Shown: positions 34,930 to 44,111 of the stretch, piece after piece
How positions within the stretch are numbered: position 1 is the first letter of the stretch
Layout of the letters: each line of letters opens with the position of its first letter
Assembly: GCA_016213895.1 (NCBI GenBank)
Contig: JACQZJ010000194.1
Coordinates: 1 to 58,916, forward strand
Length of the DNA: 58,916 nucleotides
Source of the DNA: Planctomycetota bacterium
Lineage (GTDB): Bacteria; Planctomycetota; B15-G4; JADJEK01
Direction of reading: 5' to 3'
Notes under the pieces: model-generated
What the model was told of the DNA's origin: nothing
Seen by the model: the letters and a program-made list of their open reading frames with translations, nothing else
The model's database searches: none
Position numbers and translations under genes: made by a program

Positions 34930-35661
34930 ATGTCCACTTCGCAACCCATGATCGAGGCTGCGGGGCTCACGAAGTACTTCGGGGGCTTCCTGGCCATAGA
35001 GAACGTCTCGTTCAAGGTAGGCGCGGGCGAGGTGGTCGCCTTCCTCGGCCCGAACGGCGCCGGGAAGTCGACCACGATGAGGATCCTCGCCGGCTACCTG
35101 GCGCCGAGCGCGGGCACGGCCCGGATCGCGGGCCTGGACGTGTTCCAGCACCGCCTGGCCACGAGCCGCAAGGTCGGCTTCCTCCCGGAGAACGGGCCGC
35201 TCTACCCGGAGATGACGCCGCGCGAGCTGCTCGGCTTCTTCGCCGAGGCGCGGGCCCTGCAGGGCGCGCACGCGCGCCAACGGCTCGGCGCGGTGGTCGA
35301 GCAGTGCGCGCTCCAGGGCGTGCTCGACAAGCCGATCCGCAAGCTCTCGCGCGGCTACCGCCAGCGCGTCGGCATGGCGCACGTGCTGCTGCATGAGCCC
35401 GAGGTGCTCATCATGGACGAGCCGACCTCGGGCCTCGACCCCAACCAGATCCTGCACGTGCGCGACACCATCCGCCGGATCGGCGAGACCAAGACGATCC
35501 TCCTCTCGACGCACATCCTGCAGGAGGTGGAAGCCGTCGCCAGCCGCGTCATCCTCATCAGCGGCGGCAGGATCGTGTTCGACGGCACGCCGGGCGAGCT
35601 GCGCCAGAAGGGCGGCGGGAACCTGGACTCCGCTTTCCACACGTTGACGGGAGCCGCATGA
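34930..35661 (+). CDS. GldA-like ABC transporter ATPase
   Basis: A 243-aa ABC ATPase of the ABC-2/GldA class. Walker A GPNGAGKST is near residue 38, the signature reads LSRGYRQRVG, Walker B is VLIMDEPTSGLD, and the H-loop is STHIL. I start at ATG 34930 (AAGG upstream); the frame is open 26 codons earlier but that part is not protein-like for this family. Its stop overlaps the start of the permease gene by 4 bp (ATGA). It energises the fused GldF/GldG protein next door; in Bacteroidetes such ABC systems assist gliding, elsewhere their cargo is unknown. Confidence 0.9.
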   Translation: MSTSQPMIEAAGLTKYFGGFLAIENVSFKVGAGEVVAFLGPNGAGKSTTMRILAGYLAPSAGTARIAGLDVFQHRLATSRKVGFLPENGPLYPEMTPRELLGFFAEARALQGAHARQRLGAVVEQCALQGVLDKPIRKLSRGYRQRVGMAHVLLHEPEVLIMDEPTSGLDPNQILHVRDTIRRIGETKTILLSTHILQEVEAVASRVILISGGRIVFDGTPGELRQKGGGNLDSAFHTLTGAA

Positions 35662-38348
35662 CGATGTTCAACCCCGTTGCGCGCGCCATCTTCAAGCGCG
35701 ATCTCCAGCGCTGGTTCGGCAACCCGACCGGCTACGTCTTCATCACGCTCTTCGTCCTCCTGGCCACGGCAGCGCTCTTCTGGCCCAACCACTTCTTCCA
35801 GAAGAACCTCGCCAACCTGGACACGCTGAACAGCTGGTTCCCGCTGCTCCTGCTGTTCTTCATCCCGGCCGTGACCATGAGCGTCTGGGCGGGAGAACGC
35901 AGCGAGGGGACCGACGAGCTGCTCTTCACCCTGCCCGCGACCGACACGCAGATCGTGCTCGGCAAGTTCCTGGCGGCAGCCGGCATCTACACCGTGGCCC
36001 TGGCCTTCACCCTGCCTCTCCTCGTCCTGCTCGAGTACCTCGGCGACCCGGACTGGGGGTTGATGCTCGCCAACTACTTCGGCTTCTGGCTCTTCGGCCT
36101 CGTGCTCATCAGCGCCGGCATGGTCGGGTCGCAGCTCTCCGACAACCTCACCGTGGCCTTCATCCTCGGGGCCATCCTCTGCGGGCTGGTGGTGATGGCC
36201 GAGACGTTCATCCAGGGAATCCTGCCGGATCTGGGACGCGCCCTCGCCGGCCTCGGCCCGGTGGCGCAGTTCCACGAGATCGCGCGCGGCGTCTGCTCCC
36301 TCTCGTCCCTGCTGCTCTTCGCCGGGCTGATCCTCGCCTTCCTCTACCTTAATCTGCTGCTCCTGTCGCGGCGCCTGTGGCGGCGCGGCGAGCTGCAGGG
36401 ACCGCACCGCAGCGCGCGCCTCGCCTGCATCCTGGTCTCGACGATCGCGATCACCGCCCTCGGGGCGAACTTTGGCGCGCGCGCCGACCTGACCAGCGAG
36501 CAGGTCCACTCCCTCTCGGACGAGACCGCCGCTCTGATCGAAGCGCTGCCCGCGGACCGCACGGTGAACATCACCGCCTATGTCTCGCCCGACGTTCCCG
36601 CCTCGTACGTGCGCACGCGCCGCACCCTGCTCGACCTCTTGCGCCAGTACGACATCCTCGGCGGCGACCGCGTGCGCACGCGCGTGGTCGAGACCGAGCG
36701 CTTCTCCGACGCGGCGCGCGAGGCCGAGAAGAACTTCGGCATCAACTTCGAGACGCGCTTCATCGAGGAGGAAGGGCGCACGCGCAGCGAGGACCTCTAC
36801 CTGGGGCTGGCCTTCACCTGCGGCATCGAGGAGGTCGTGATTCCCTTCCTCGACATCGGGCTGCCGGTCGAGTACGAGCTGACGCGTTCGCTGCGCGTCG
36901 TGGGCAGCGCCCAGCGCCGGAAGGTCGGCATCCTCGACAACGACGCCAAGGTGTTCGGCGGCTTCGACTTCCAGGCCAGGCGCCAGGACGCCCAGTGGGA
37001 GGTGGTGCGCGAGCTGGAGCTGCAGTACGACGTCGAGCGCGTCGATCCCAAGTCCGACTACCCGTCCGGCCTGGACGTGCTCATCGCGGTCATGCCCTCG
37101 TCCCTGGTGCAGGAAGAGCTGGACCGCTTGGCCCAGTACGTCGGCGCCGGCCACCCGGCGCTCCTCATCGACGACCCCTTCCCGGCGTTCGACCCGAGCC
37201 TCGGTCCGGGCGAGCCCAAGGGCGGGCAGCGCAACCCCTTCATGCAGGATCAGCCGCCGCCCGAGCCCAAGGGCGACATCCGCCGCTTCCTGCGCAACCT
37301 GGACATCGAGTGGAGCTACTCGATGGGCGGCGCCATGGGCGGCATGTTCGGCGGCCAGGCCGGGCCCGCGCCCATGATCGCCTGGGACATGTACAACCCG
37401 CATCCGCAGTTCCAGTGGGAGCCCGAGATGGTATTCATCTCGGCCGCCACCGGCCCGACCGCGTTCAACTCGGACGAGCTCGTCACCTCCGGCCTGCAGG
37501 AGATCGTCGCGATCTTCGGCGGCTGCGTGGAGGAGGGCGCGCAGCCGGACGTGGCCTTCACGCCGCTCCTCAGGACGAGCAAGATCTCCGGCGTGATCGC
37601 GCCGCACGAGGTCTTCATGGTCGACCCCTTCTTCGGCGCGCGCTCGCTCAACCCGCGCCGCCTGCACCGCCCGCTGCCGCGCGAGAAGACCGTCGCCTGC
37701 CGCGTGCGCGGCAAGGCGTCGGCCACGGCGGAGCGCGGCTTCGACGTCATCTTCCTCGCGGACGCGGACATGGTCTCCAGCCAGTTCTTCGAGATCCGGC
37801 GCCGCGGCATCGAGAACCTCTCCCTGGACAACGTCGCCTTCCTCTTGAACTGCGTGGACGAGCTGGCCGGGGACGATAGCTTCATCGAGCTGCGCAAGCG
37901 CCGGCCGGTGCACCGCACCCTCACGCACATCGAGGACCAGGAGGAGCAGTTCGACGAGAAGTGGCTCGCCGAGAAGGAGAAGGCCGAAGGCGAGGCCGAC
38001 GCGCGCCTGGCCGAGGCGCAGCAGCGGCTCGACGAGCGCGTGGCCGAGGTCGAGAACCGCGCCGACCTGGACGAGCAGTCCAAGGAGATCCAAAAGGAGA
38101 GCATCCGCGAGGTCGAGCAGCGCCGCCTCGACGTGCAGAAGGCGGCCATCGAGGACCAGAAGAGCCGCTCGCTCGAGGTCGCGCTCGCGGACAAGATGCG
38201 CTCCGAGGACAAGATCCGCGACTTCTACCGCGTGGGTTCGGTGATCATCACGCCGCTGCCGGCCGTGCTGGTCGGGATCCTCACTTTGTTGCGCCGCAGG
38301 AGGCGCGAGAGCGAGACGACTCGAACCGCCCAAGGAGGTGCGGCATGA
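35658..38348 (+). CDS. GldF-GldG fusion ABC permease/auxiliary protein
   Basis: An 896-aa membrane protein fusing two normally separate parts. Residues 1-245 are an ABC-2 permease with six helices (FFIPAVTMSVWAGERSEGTDELL is the GldF-type core). After a seventh helix (about 255-275), residues 280-720 form the GldG/ABC_transp_aux extracytoplasmic domain (SDETAALIEALPADRTVNITAY, VGILDNDAKVFGGFDFQ, LDVLIAVMP). A Glu/Arg/Lys-rich coiled coil of about 90 residues (near 760-855) precedes the final helix (VIITPLPAVLVGILTLL). A Gly/Met-rich stretch (GGAMGGMFGG) occurs near 560. It overlaps the next gene by 4 bp. Confidence 0.88.
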   Translation: MTMFNPVARAIFKRDLQRWFGNPTGYVFITLFVLLATAALFWPNHFFQKNLANLDTLNSWFPLLLLFFIPAVTMSVWAGERSEGTDELLFTLPATDTQIVLGKFLAAAGIYTVALAFTLPLLVLLEYLGDPDWGLMLANYFGFWLFGLVLISAGMVGSQLSDNLTVAFILGAILCGLVVMAETFIQGILPDLGRALAGLGPVAQFHEIARGVCSLSSLLLFAGLILAFLYLNLLLLSRRLWRRGELQGPHRSARLACILVSTIAITALGANFGARADLTSEQVHSLSDETAALIEALPADRTVNITAYVSPDVPASYVRTRRTLLDLLRQYDILGGDRVRTRVVETERFSDAAREAEKNFGINFETRFIEEEGRTRSEDLYLGLAFTCGIEEVVIPFLDIGLPVEYELTRSLRVVGSAQRRKVGILDNDAKVFGGFDFQARRQDAQWEVVRELELQYDVERVDPKSDYPSGLDVLIAVMPSSLVQEELDRLAQYVGAGHPALLIDDPFPAFDPSLGPGEPKGGQRNPFMQDQPPPEPKGDIRRFLRNLDIEWSYSMGGAMGGMFGGQAGPAPMIAWDMYNPHPQFQWEPEMVFISAATGPTAFNSDELVTSGLQEIVAIFGGCVEEGAQPDVAFTPLLRTSKISGVIAPHEVFMVDPFFGARSLNPRRLHRPLPREKTVACRVRGKASATAERGFDVIFLADADMVSSQFFEIRRRGIENLSLDNVAFLLNCVDELAGDDSFIELRKRRPVHRTLTHIEDQEEQFDEKWLAEKEKAEGEADARLAEAQQRLDERVAEVENRADLDEQSKEIQKESIREVEQRRLDVQKAAIEDQKSRSLEVALADKMRSEDKIRDFYRVGSVIITPLPAVLVGILTLLRRRRRESETTRTAQGGAA

Positions 38349-40180
38349 ACAGCATCGTCAAGAGCGGAGTCTACGCCGCGGTCACGATCGTGCTGGTCCT
38401 GGCCGCGGTCCTGACCGTGCCCGGCCTCAACGAGCCGGAGTTCTACAGCGACCAGGGCGAGGAGTTCTTCCCCGAGTTCACCGAGCCCGGCGCGGCCACC
38501 GCCCTCGAGGTGGTCGCGTTCGAGGAGGCCACGGCCGAGCTCAAGCCCTTCCGCGTCGAGTTCAAGGAGAACCGCTGGACCATCCCCTCGCACCACGGCT
38601 ACCCGGCGGACGCCAAGGAGCGCATGGCGGAGTCGGCGGGCATGCTCATCGGCCTCCGCAAGGCGTCGGTGCGCTCGGACGACTCGGCCGACCACGCTCT
38701 CTTCGGAGTGCTCGATCCGAGCGAGAGCGGCCTGGAGGAGAAGGGCTACGGCACGCTCATCAAGTTCGAGGACAAGGGCGGGAACGCGCTCGCCGCGCTC
38801 ATCGTCGGCAAGGAGGTCGAGGGCAAGACCAACACGCGCTACGTGCGCGTGCCGGACAAGAAGCGCACCTACACGGCCGAGCTGCCCATCATGCCGTCGA
38901 CCAAGTTCGAGGACTGGATCGAGACCGACCTGCTGGACGTCTCCTCGTACGACGTCGAGCGGCTCGTGTTCGACAACTACTCGATCGACGAGGTCAACGG
39001 CACGCGCGTCCCCGGGGAGCTCATCGTCGCGAGCAAGAAGGACTACAAGTGGTCGGTCGAGGGGCTCGCCGAGAATGAAGAGGTCGACGAGACCGGGCTG
39101 AGCGACGTGACGACCTCCCTTGGCAGCCTCGCTATCGTCGGCGTCCGGCCCAAGCCGGCCGGCCTCTCGCGCGACCTGACGCGCGCCGAAGGGATCGAGC
39201 TGACCGCGCAGTCCATTCTGTCGCTGCGTTCGCGCGGCTTCTTCGTCGCGAGCGACGGGCACCTCTACTCCAACGAGGGCGACCTGGAGGTGTGCGGCAA
39301 GGACGGCGTGCGCCACACGCTGCGCTTCGGCGAGATCCTCTACGGAGCGGGTGAGGAGGTCACCGCGGGCACGGCGGAGGAGGAAGAGAAGACGGAGGAG
39401 CCTGCGCCGGAAGGCGCCGGCCAGGCGGAAGGCGCCGCGCCGGAAGGCGGCGCGGAAGGCGCGGCGGAGGGCGACAAGGCATCGCTCGCGGCGCACCGCT
39501 ACCTGATGGTCACCGCCGCGTTCGACGAGAGCCTGCTCGCCAAGCCCGAAGGCGAGCCGCTGCCCCAGGAGGAGCTGGACAAGCGCCGCCAGGCGCGCGA
39601 TGCCATCGAGAAGGTCGCGGCCGCGGTCACCTCTTTCCGCGAGAAGAACGAGCAGAAGCTGCCCGAGTCGCTGGCCCTGCTCACACAAGGCGAGACGCCG
39701 CTCCTCGAGGCGCTGCCGCAGGACCCGTGGCAGCACGACCTGGTCCTCGTTCCCAAGGACGACGGCTTCGCGGTGAAGAGCCTCGGCGCCGACGGCCAGG
39801 AAGGCGGCGAGGGCGCAAACCACGACGTCAGCTCCGACGACTGGAAGCACGAGGACGACCTGAAGAAGCTCGCCAGCGACATGGAGCAGCACGACAAGAA
39901 GGTCGAGGACGGCCAAAAGGCGGCCAAGAAGCTCATGGAGCGCTTCGCGCCCTGGTACTACGTCATCGACGACGCGTCGTTCAAGAAGCTGCACAAGGCC
40001 CGCGCCGAGCTGGTCAAGGAGAAGACGCCCGTCGAGGAGGAGAAGGCCGGCGAGCCCGAAGAGGGCGAGGTTCACGAGGACGCCGGAGAGGGCGATGACG
40101 CTGAAGGCACGGACGAGGAGGACAAGGAAGAGGACGGCGCGAGCGGCGGCGATCCGGTGAAGGAGGACGGCGGGCGCTGA
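38345..40180 (+). CDS. DUF4340 protein with GspG-like insert
   Basis: A 611-aa protein with one N-terminal membrane helix (residues 6-24) and a large extracytoplasmic part. Residues 25-360 are the DUF4340 domain that accompanies GldF/GldG systems. An Ala/Gly/Glu-rich linker (about 343-378) follows. Residues about 412-500 resemble the C-terminal half of the type II secretion major pseudopilin GspG: LPESLALL, PQDPWQHDLVLV, and SLGADGQEGGEGANHDV, where acids of the calcium loop are kept. The C-terminus is a long Glu/Asp-rich tail. ATG 38345 has AAGGAGG at 6 nt. It completes the three-gene ABC operon. Function unknown; the GspG resemblance is my reading of the motif. Confidence 0.78.
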   Translation: MNSIVKSGVYAAVTIVLVLAAVLTVPGLNEPEFYSDQGEEFFPEFTEPGAATALEVVAFEEATAELKPFRVEFKENRWTIPSHHGYPADAKERMAESAGMLIGLRKASVRSDDSADHALFGVLDPSESGLEEKGYGTLIKFEDKGGNALAALIVGKEVEGKTNTRYVRVPDKKRTYTAELPIMPSTKFEDWIETDLLDVSSYDVERLVFDNYSIDEVNGTRVPGELIVASKKDYKWSVEGLAENEEVDETGLSDVTTSLGSLAIVGVRPKPAGLSRDLTRAEGIELTAQSILSLRSRGFFVASDGHLYSNEGDLEVCGKDGVRHTLRFGEILYGAGEEVTAGTAEEEEKTEEPAPEGAGQAEGAAPEGGAEGAAEGDKASLAAHRYLMVTAAFDESLLAKPEGEPLPQEELDKRRQARDAIEKVAAAVTSFREKNEQKLPESLALLTQGETPLLEALPQDPWQHDLVLVPKDDGFAVKSLGADGQEGGEGANHDVSSDDWKHEDDLKKLASDMEQHDKKVEDGQKAAKKLMERFAPWYYVIDDASFKKLHKARAELVKEKTPVEEEKAGEPEEGEVHEDAGEGDDAEGTDEEDKEEDGASGGDPVKEDGGR

Positions 40181-40280
40181 CGAGCGGCCGAGAGAGCGCG
40201 CGGCCGCAAGAGGCAGGAACCAGAGGCGGCGCGCGCTCGTAGAAAGGGCATGGACCGTGTTCCCGCGGCCCGTGCCGGGG

Positions 40281-40289
40281 TGCTATCCT
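40281..40289 (+). promoter_or_regulatory. Extended -10 box ahead of the metal-efflux operon
   Basis: TGCTATCCT matches the TGnTATAAT extended -10 form with two mismatches in the hexamer and lies 8 nt before the ATG of the Cys-rich protein, so the leader would be very short or absent. No -35 box is evident. Confidence 0.35.
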
Positions 40290-40297
40290 GCGTGACA

Positions 40298-40699
40298 ATG
40301 CTCATGCGCTGGCTCTTGATCCTGGTCGCATTGCTGACCCCTGCCGCGCCGGTCGCGCCGGCGTGGGCGGCGCGCCGCGCGGAAAGCTGCTGCGGCGGCG
40401 GGGGCGCGATCTGCCGCTGTTGCGCGAGCGCGCATTTGGCGCCGGGCGCGCACCCGATCGCCCGGAAGCCGCACCGCTGCCCATGCACCGAGCCGGCCGA
40501 GGCCCCGCCCTTTCACCCCTTCACGGCGCTGATCGCGCCCGAGGCCCCGCACGGGCCTGATTTCGGCCTGCCGCCGCATCCTCCGGTCGTCGAGCGGGTT
40601 TCGGCCGGCGCTCCCGGCCTCGACCTGATTCCCGCGTTCGGCCTGCCGCCGCCTCCGCCGGCCGGCCTGCCCGTCCTCTACTGCTCCTTCCTCTGCTGA
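40298..40699 (+). CDS. Exported Cys-rich, Pro-rich small protein
   Basis: A 133-aa protein I do not recognise as a named family. A signal peptide (LMRWLLILVALLTPAAPVAPAWA) precedes a short Cys/His segment ESCCGGGGAICRCCASAH with five Cys, then HRCPCTEP with two more. The remaining 75 residues are Pro/Leu-rich (GLPPHPPVV, GLPPPPPAGLP) and end LYCSFLC. It stands 91 bp before the TolC-like gene of a Cus-like efflux operon, so periplasmic metal binding or sensing is a reasonable inference. Alternative start GTG/ATG at 40250 has no signal-like sequence. Confidence 0.6.
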   Translation: MLMRWLLILVALLTPAAPVAPAWAARRAESCCGGGGAICRCCASAHLAPGAHPIARKPHRCPCTEPAEAPPFHPFTALIAPEAPHGPDFGLPPHPPVVERVSAGAPGLDLIPAFGLPPPPPAGLPVLYCSFLC

Positions 40700-40790
40700 G
40701 ACCTCGCGCTCGGTGTGAGGGCCGCCACGCTCCGCGCCCGCGGACAGACGGCGGCCTTGTCCCATTCCGCAGTCAGCGAGGTCTTCTTCC

Positions 40791-42227
40791 ATGCAACAGA
40801 CACTCTTGGGGCGGCCGCCCCTTGCGGCCGCCGTGCTGCTCGCCTTGACGCTCGCCGCGTGCACCAGCATTCCCGATGACGAGCTGGCGCGGCTTCAGGC
40901 CTTCGAGCGCGACCTGCGCGACGCGCCGCAGGTGGACGCGGAGCGCGCCTATGCGCTGGCGGAGGTGCAGGAGATCGCCATCCGGCGCCAGCCCGGCCTG
41001 CACGCCCTCTTCCACCGCTATAAGGCGGCCCTGCAGGAGATCATCCTGGCGGGCGCGCTCGACGATCCCCAGGTCCAGTTCGGCTACTTCGTCGAGGGCA
41101 TCGACGACTGGAAAGGCGGGATCGCGCAGACCTTCCCCTTCTGGGGCAAGCGCGGCCTGCGCGCCGAGGTCGCCCTGCACGAGGCGCAGGAATTGCGCGA
41201 GAGCCTGGTGGAGCAGCGCCTGGCCGTGGCGCGCGACGCGGCGCGCGCCTACTGGGACCTCTTCTATATCGATCGAGCGCGCGGCGTCATCGCCCGGCAG
41301 ATCGAGCTCTTGGAGCAGCTCGCCGGCTCGATCGAGGCGCGGCTCGCCACGGGCCGGGCGTCGCGCGCCGACCTCCTGACGGTGCTGATGGACCTGGCTC
41401 GGCAGAGCACGGAGGCGAAGAACCTCGACAAGCACGAGTGCGAGGCGCGCGGCCGCCTGAACGCCCTGCTCGACCGCGGCGCGGCCGAGCCGTGCCGTTT
41501 CTCCTTCCCGGGCGCGGGCGCCCTCGAGCTGTCGGCCAGCGCGGCGATCGAGTTGATCCAGCGCGCCCGGGAGTTCGGCCCGGTGCGCGTGAGCGCGCAC
41601 CGCGTACTGCGCCGCGAGTCGTCGGTCAGCCTGGCGCGGCTCGGCTACTTCCCGGACTTCAGCGTGGGCTACGAGTACATCGACATCGAGCAGCCGGACA
41701 GCCCGGCGGGCATGCCCGAGCCGGACAAGCCCGAGGATCCGCAGATCCTGGGCGTGGGCTTCAACCTGCCGCTCTGGTGGAACAAGAACAAGGCGCGCGT
41801 GGAGCAGGCAAAGGGCCTGCTCGAGGCGGAGCGGGCGTCGCGGCGCCAGCTCATCCGCGACGCGGAAGCGGCGGCGCTCGGGGCCATCTCGCGGGCCTTC
41901 GAGGCCGAGGAGAACCGCGTCCTCTACGAGGAGCGGCTCCTTCCCCAGGCGCAGGAGCGGCTGCGGCTCTCCGAGCAGGAGTACGTCACCGGGCGCGTCG
42001 ATCTCGACCGGCTGATCGACGCCGAGCGCGACGTGCTCGCGCTCGACCTGATGAGGGCGCGGGCCGTCGCCGATCGCGAGAGCGCCCTCGCCGAGCTGGA
42101 CTACCTCACGGCCGGGGGACTGGGGCGCCTGCCGCGCGCGCGGCCGGCCGGCGCGGAGGACACGGCCGAGGCCAACGCGCTGGACGGCGCGCCTGCCCAA
42201 GAAGAGAAGCCTGGAGTCGAGCCATGA
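40791..42227 (+). CDS. TolC-family outer-membrane efflux lipoprotein (CusC-like)
   Basis: A 478-aa outer-membrane channel component. The signal has a lipobox LAAC (Cys24). The two long-helix TolC repeats are visible: AEVQEIAIRRQPGLHALFHRYKAALQEI and AQTFPFWGKRGLRAEVALHEA in the first half, and VSLARLGYFPDFSVGYEY with LPLWWNKNKARVEQAKGLLEAER in the second. These match the metal-efflux (CusC/CzcC-like) branch. It is followed with a 4-bp overlap by the adaptor gene. Together with the adaptor and the RND pump it would span the envelope and expel metal ions to the outside. Confidence 0.87.
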   Translation: MQQTLLGRPPLAAAVLLALTLAACTSIPDDELARLQAFERDLRDAPQVDAERAYALAEVQEIAIRRQPGLHALFHRYKAALQEIILAGALDDPQVQFGYFVEGIDDWKGGIAQTFPFWGKRGLRAEVALHEAQELRESLVEQRLAVARDAARAYWDLFYIDRARGVIARQIELLEQLAGSIEARLATGRASRADLLTVLMDLARQSTEAKNLDKHECEARGRLNALLDRGAAEPCRFSFPGAGALELSASAAIELIQRAREFGPVRVSAHRVLRRESSVSLARLGYFPDFSVGYEYIDIEQPDSPAGMPEPDKPEDPQILGVGFNLPLWWNKNKARVEQAKGLLEAERASRRQLIRDAEAAALGAISRAFEAEENRVLYEERLLPQAQERLRLSEQEYVTGRVDLDRLIDAERDVLALDLMRARAVADRESALAELDYLTAGGLGRLPRARPAGAEDTAEANALDGAPAQEEKPGVEP

Positions 42228-44110
42228 AGACGCTGAAGAACTTCCTTTCCCTCGTGCTCGTGGCGGCGGCCTTCTGGGCCGGCTGGAAGTTCGGGCCCGA
42301 TCGCGCCGGCAGCGCGGCGCGCCCCGAGGCCGCGCCGGCCGCGGGCGAGCCGCTCTTCACCTGCTCCATGCATCCCACGGTGCGCCTGCCCAAGGGCAGC
42401 AAGTGCCCGATCTGCTTCATGGACCTCATCCCGGTCGAGAGCAGCGGCGACTCGGACGAGGCTCCGCGCCGGCTCACCATGACCGCGGCCGGCCGCGCGC
42501 TCGCCGAGATCGAGACCGCGCTCGTGGAGCGGAGGAACGTGGCGCTCGAGGTGCGCATGGTCGGCAAGGTGGACTTCGACGAGACGCGCGTCAGCTCCAT
42601 CACCGCCTGGGTGCCGGGGCGTCTCGTGCGCCTCTTCGTCGACTACACCGGCGTGCCGGTGATCGCGGGCGACCACATGGTCGAGATCTACAGCCCGGCG
42701 CTCTTGACCGCCCAGCAGGAACTGCTGCAGGCGCTGCGCGCGCTCGCGGAACGGCCGGATGACCGCTTCGCCGGCCTGGCGCTCCAGGCGGCGCGCGAGA
42801 AGCTGACCCTCTGGGGCTTAAGCGCGGCGCAACTGCAGGAGATCGAGGGCAAGGCCGAGCCTTCCAACACCATCACCATCCTCGCGCCCGCGAGCGGCAT
42901 CGTCGTGAAGAAGAACGGCCTCGAGGGCATGTACGTCGAGGAGGGCACCGAGATCTACACCATCGCGGACGTGAGCCGCGTCTGGGTCAAGCTCGACGCC
43001 TACGAGTCGGACCTCGCCTGGCTCAGGCTCGGCCAGCAAGTGGAGTTCGAGGCCGAGGCCTACCCGGGCGAGCCGTTCATTGGGCGCATCGGCTTCATCG
43101 ACCCGTTGCTCGACCAGCGCACGCGCTCGGTGAAAGTGCGCGTCAACGTGCCGAACGAGGCCGGGCGCCTCAAGCCGGGCATGTTCGTGCGTGCGCTGGC
43201 GCGCGCCGAGCTGACCGCGAGCGGAGGAGTGCGCGGCTCCTTTCTCGCGGGCAAGTGGATCTGCCCCATGCACCCGGATGACATCGCGGAACAGGCCGGA
43301 GCATGCAGCCAGTGCGGCATGCCGCTCGTCACCGCCGCCTCGCTCGGCTACGCGGGCGATGCGGAAGGCGCCGAGCCGCCGCTCGTCGTCCCGGCAAGCG
43401 CGCCGCTCTTCACCGGCAGGCGCGCCGTGGTCTACGTCGAGGTCGCGGGCGAGCGGCCGGCGTACGAAGGGAGGGTCGTGGTCCTCGGCCCGCGCGCGGG
43501 CGACGACTACCTGGTGCACGAGGGCCTGCGCGCCGGGGAACGCGTGGTGGTCCACGGCGCCTTCAAGATCGACAGCGAGCTGCAGATCAGGGCCAAGCCA
43601 TCGATGATGTCGCTCGCGGAGGGCGAGCCGGTGAAGACGCCGGCCGTCGCGCTCGAGGTGCCGGGCGCTTTCCGCGAGAGCCTCGTCGCGGCGCTCGAAC
43701 ACTACCTGCTGCTCTCGGACGCCCTGGCCGCGGATGACGCGGCCGCCGCGGCGCGCGCCGCCTCCGCCCTGCAGCAGGCGCTCGCGGCGCTCGACGCCGC
43801 GGCACTCGCGGGCGAGGCGCGCGCCGCGTGGGCCAAGGACCTTGCGACCCTGGCGGCCGGAGCCGCCCAGACCGTGGCCGCGGGGCAGGAGATCGAGGAG
43901 CAGCGCAAGGGCTACTTGGTGCTCTCCGAAGCGTTGCCGGACGTGTTCACGCGCTACCAGCCGGTTCTCGCGGGCGAGATCCACCACTTCTTCTGTCCCA
44001 TGGCTTTCGCCAACCGCGGCGCCGCCTGGTACCAGCGCCCCGCGCAGCTTGCGAACCCATACTTCGGCGCGGCCATGCTGCGCTGCGGCAGCGAGATCAA
44101 GGAGCCGTGA
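42224..44110 (+). CDS. CusB-like RND adaptor with three metal-binding modules
   Basis: A 628-aa periplasmic adaptor (membrane fusion protein). After a membrane anchor (residues 5-22) comes a heavy-metal-binding domain, FTCSMHP...KCPICFMDL (46-68). The HlyD/CusB core (about 95-330) shows VGKVDFDETRVSSITAWVPG, PASGIVVKKNGLEGMYVEEG and TRSVKVRVNVPN. A second metal-binding domain, WICPMHPDD...CSQCGMPLV, is at about 345-370. The C-terminal 145 residues are a DUF3347-type domain (VAALEHYLLLSDALA, FFCPMAFANRGAAWYQ, NPYFGAAMLRCG). Such triple load suggests capture and delivery of copper or silver. The ATG overlaps the TolC-like stop and sits in a continuous operon. Confidence 0.88.
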   Translation: MKTLKNFLSLVLVAAAFWAGWKFGPDRAGSAARPEAAPAAGEPLFTCSMHPTVRLPKGSKCPICFMDLIPVESSGDSDEAPRRLTMTAAGRALAEIETALVERRNVALEVRMVGKVDFDETRVSSITAWVPGRLVRLFVDYTGVPVIAGDHMVEIYSPALLTAQQELLQALRALAERPDDRFAGLALQAAREKLTLWGLSAAQLQEIEGKAEPSNTITILAPASGIVVKKNGLEGMYVEEGTEIYTIADVSRVWVKLDAYESDLAWLRLGQQVEFEAEAYPGEPFIGRIGFIDPLLDQRTRSVKVRVNVPNEAGRLKPGMFVRALARAELTASGGVRGSFLAGKWICPMHPDDIAEQAGACSQCGMPLVTAASLGYAGDAEGAEPPLVVPASAPLFTGRRAVVYVEVAGERPAYEGRVVVLGPRAGDDYLVHEGLRAGERVVVHGAFKIDSELQIRAKPSMMSLAEGEPVKTPAVALEVPGAFRESLVAALEHYLLLSDALAADDAAAAARAASALQQALAALDAAALAGEARAAWAKDLATLAAGAAQTVAAGQEIEEQRKGYLVLSEALPDVFTRYQPVLAGEIHHFFCPMAFANRGAAWYQRPAQLANPYFGAAMLRCGSEIKEP

Positions 44111-44111
44111 C

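Noticed and set aside
35355-38333. A 992-codon minus-strand open frame opposite the GldF-GldG gene
   Set aside because: Composition is typical of a shadow frame; the plus strand shows recognisable membrane helices and family motifs with good ribosome-binding sites.
40250-40297. Upstream extension of the Cys-rich protein start to 40250
   Set aside because: The additional 16 residues precede a clear signal peptide starting at 40298, and the probable -10 box would lie inside the coding region.
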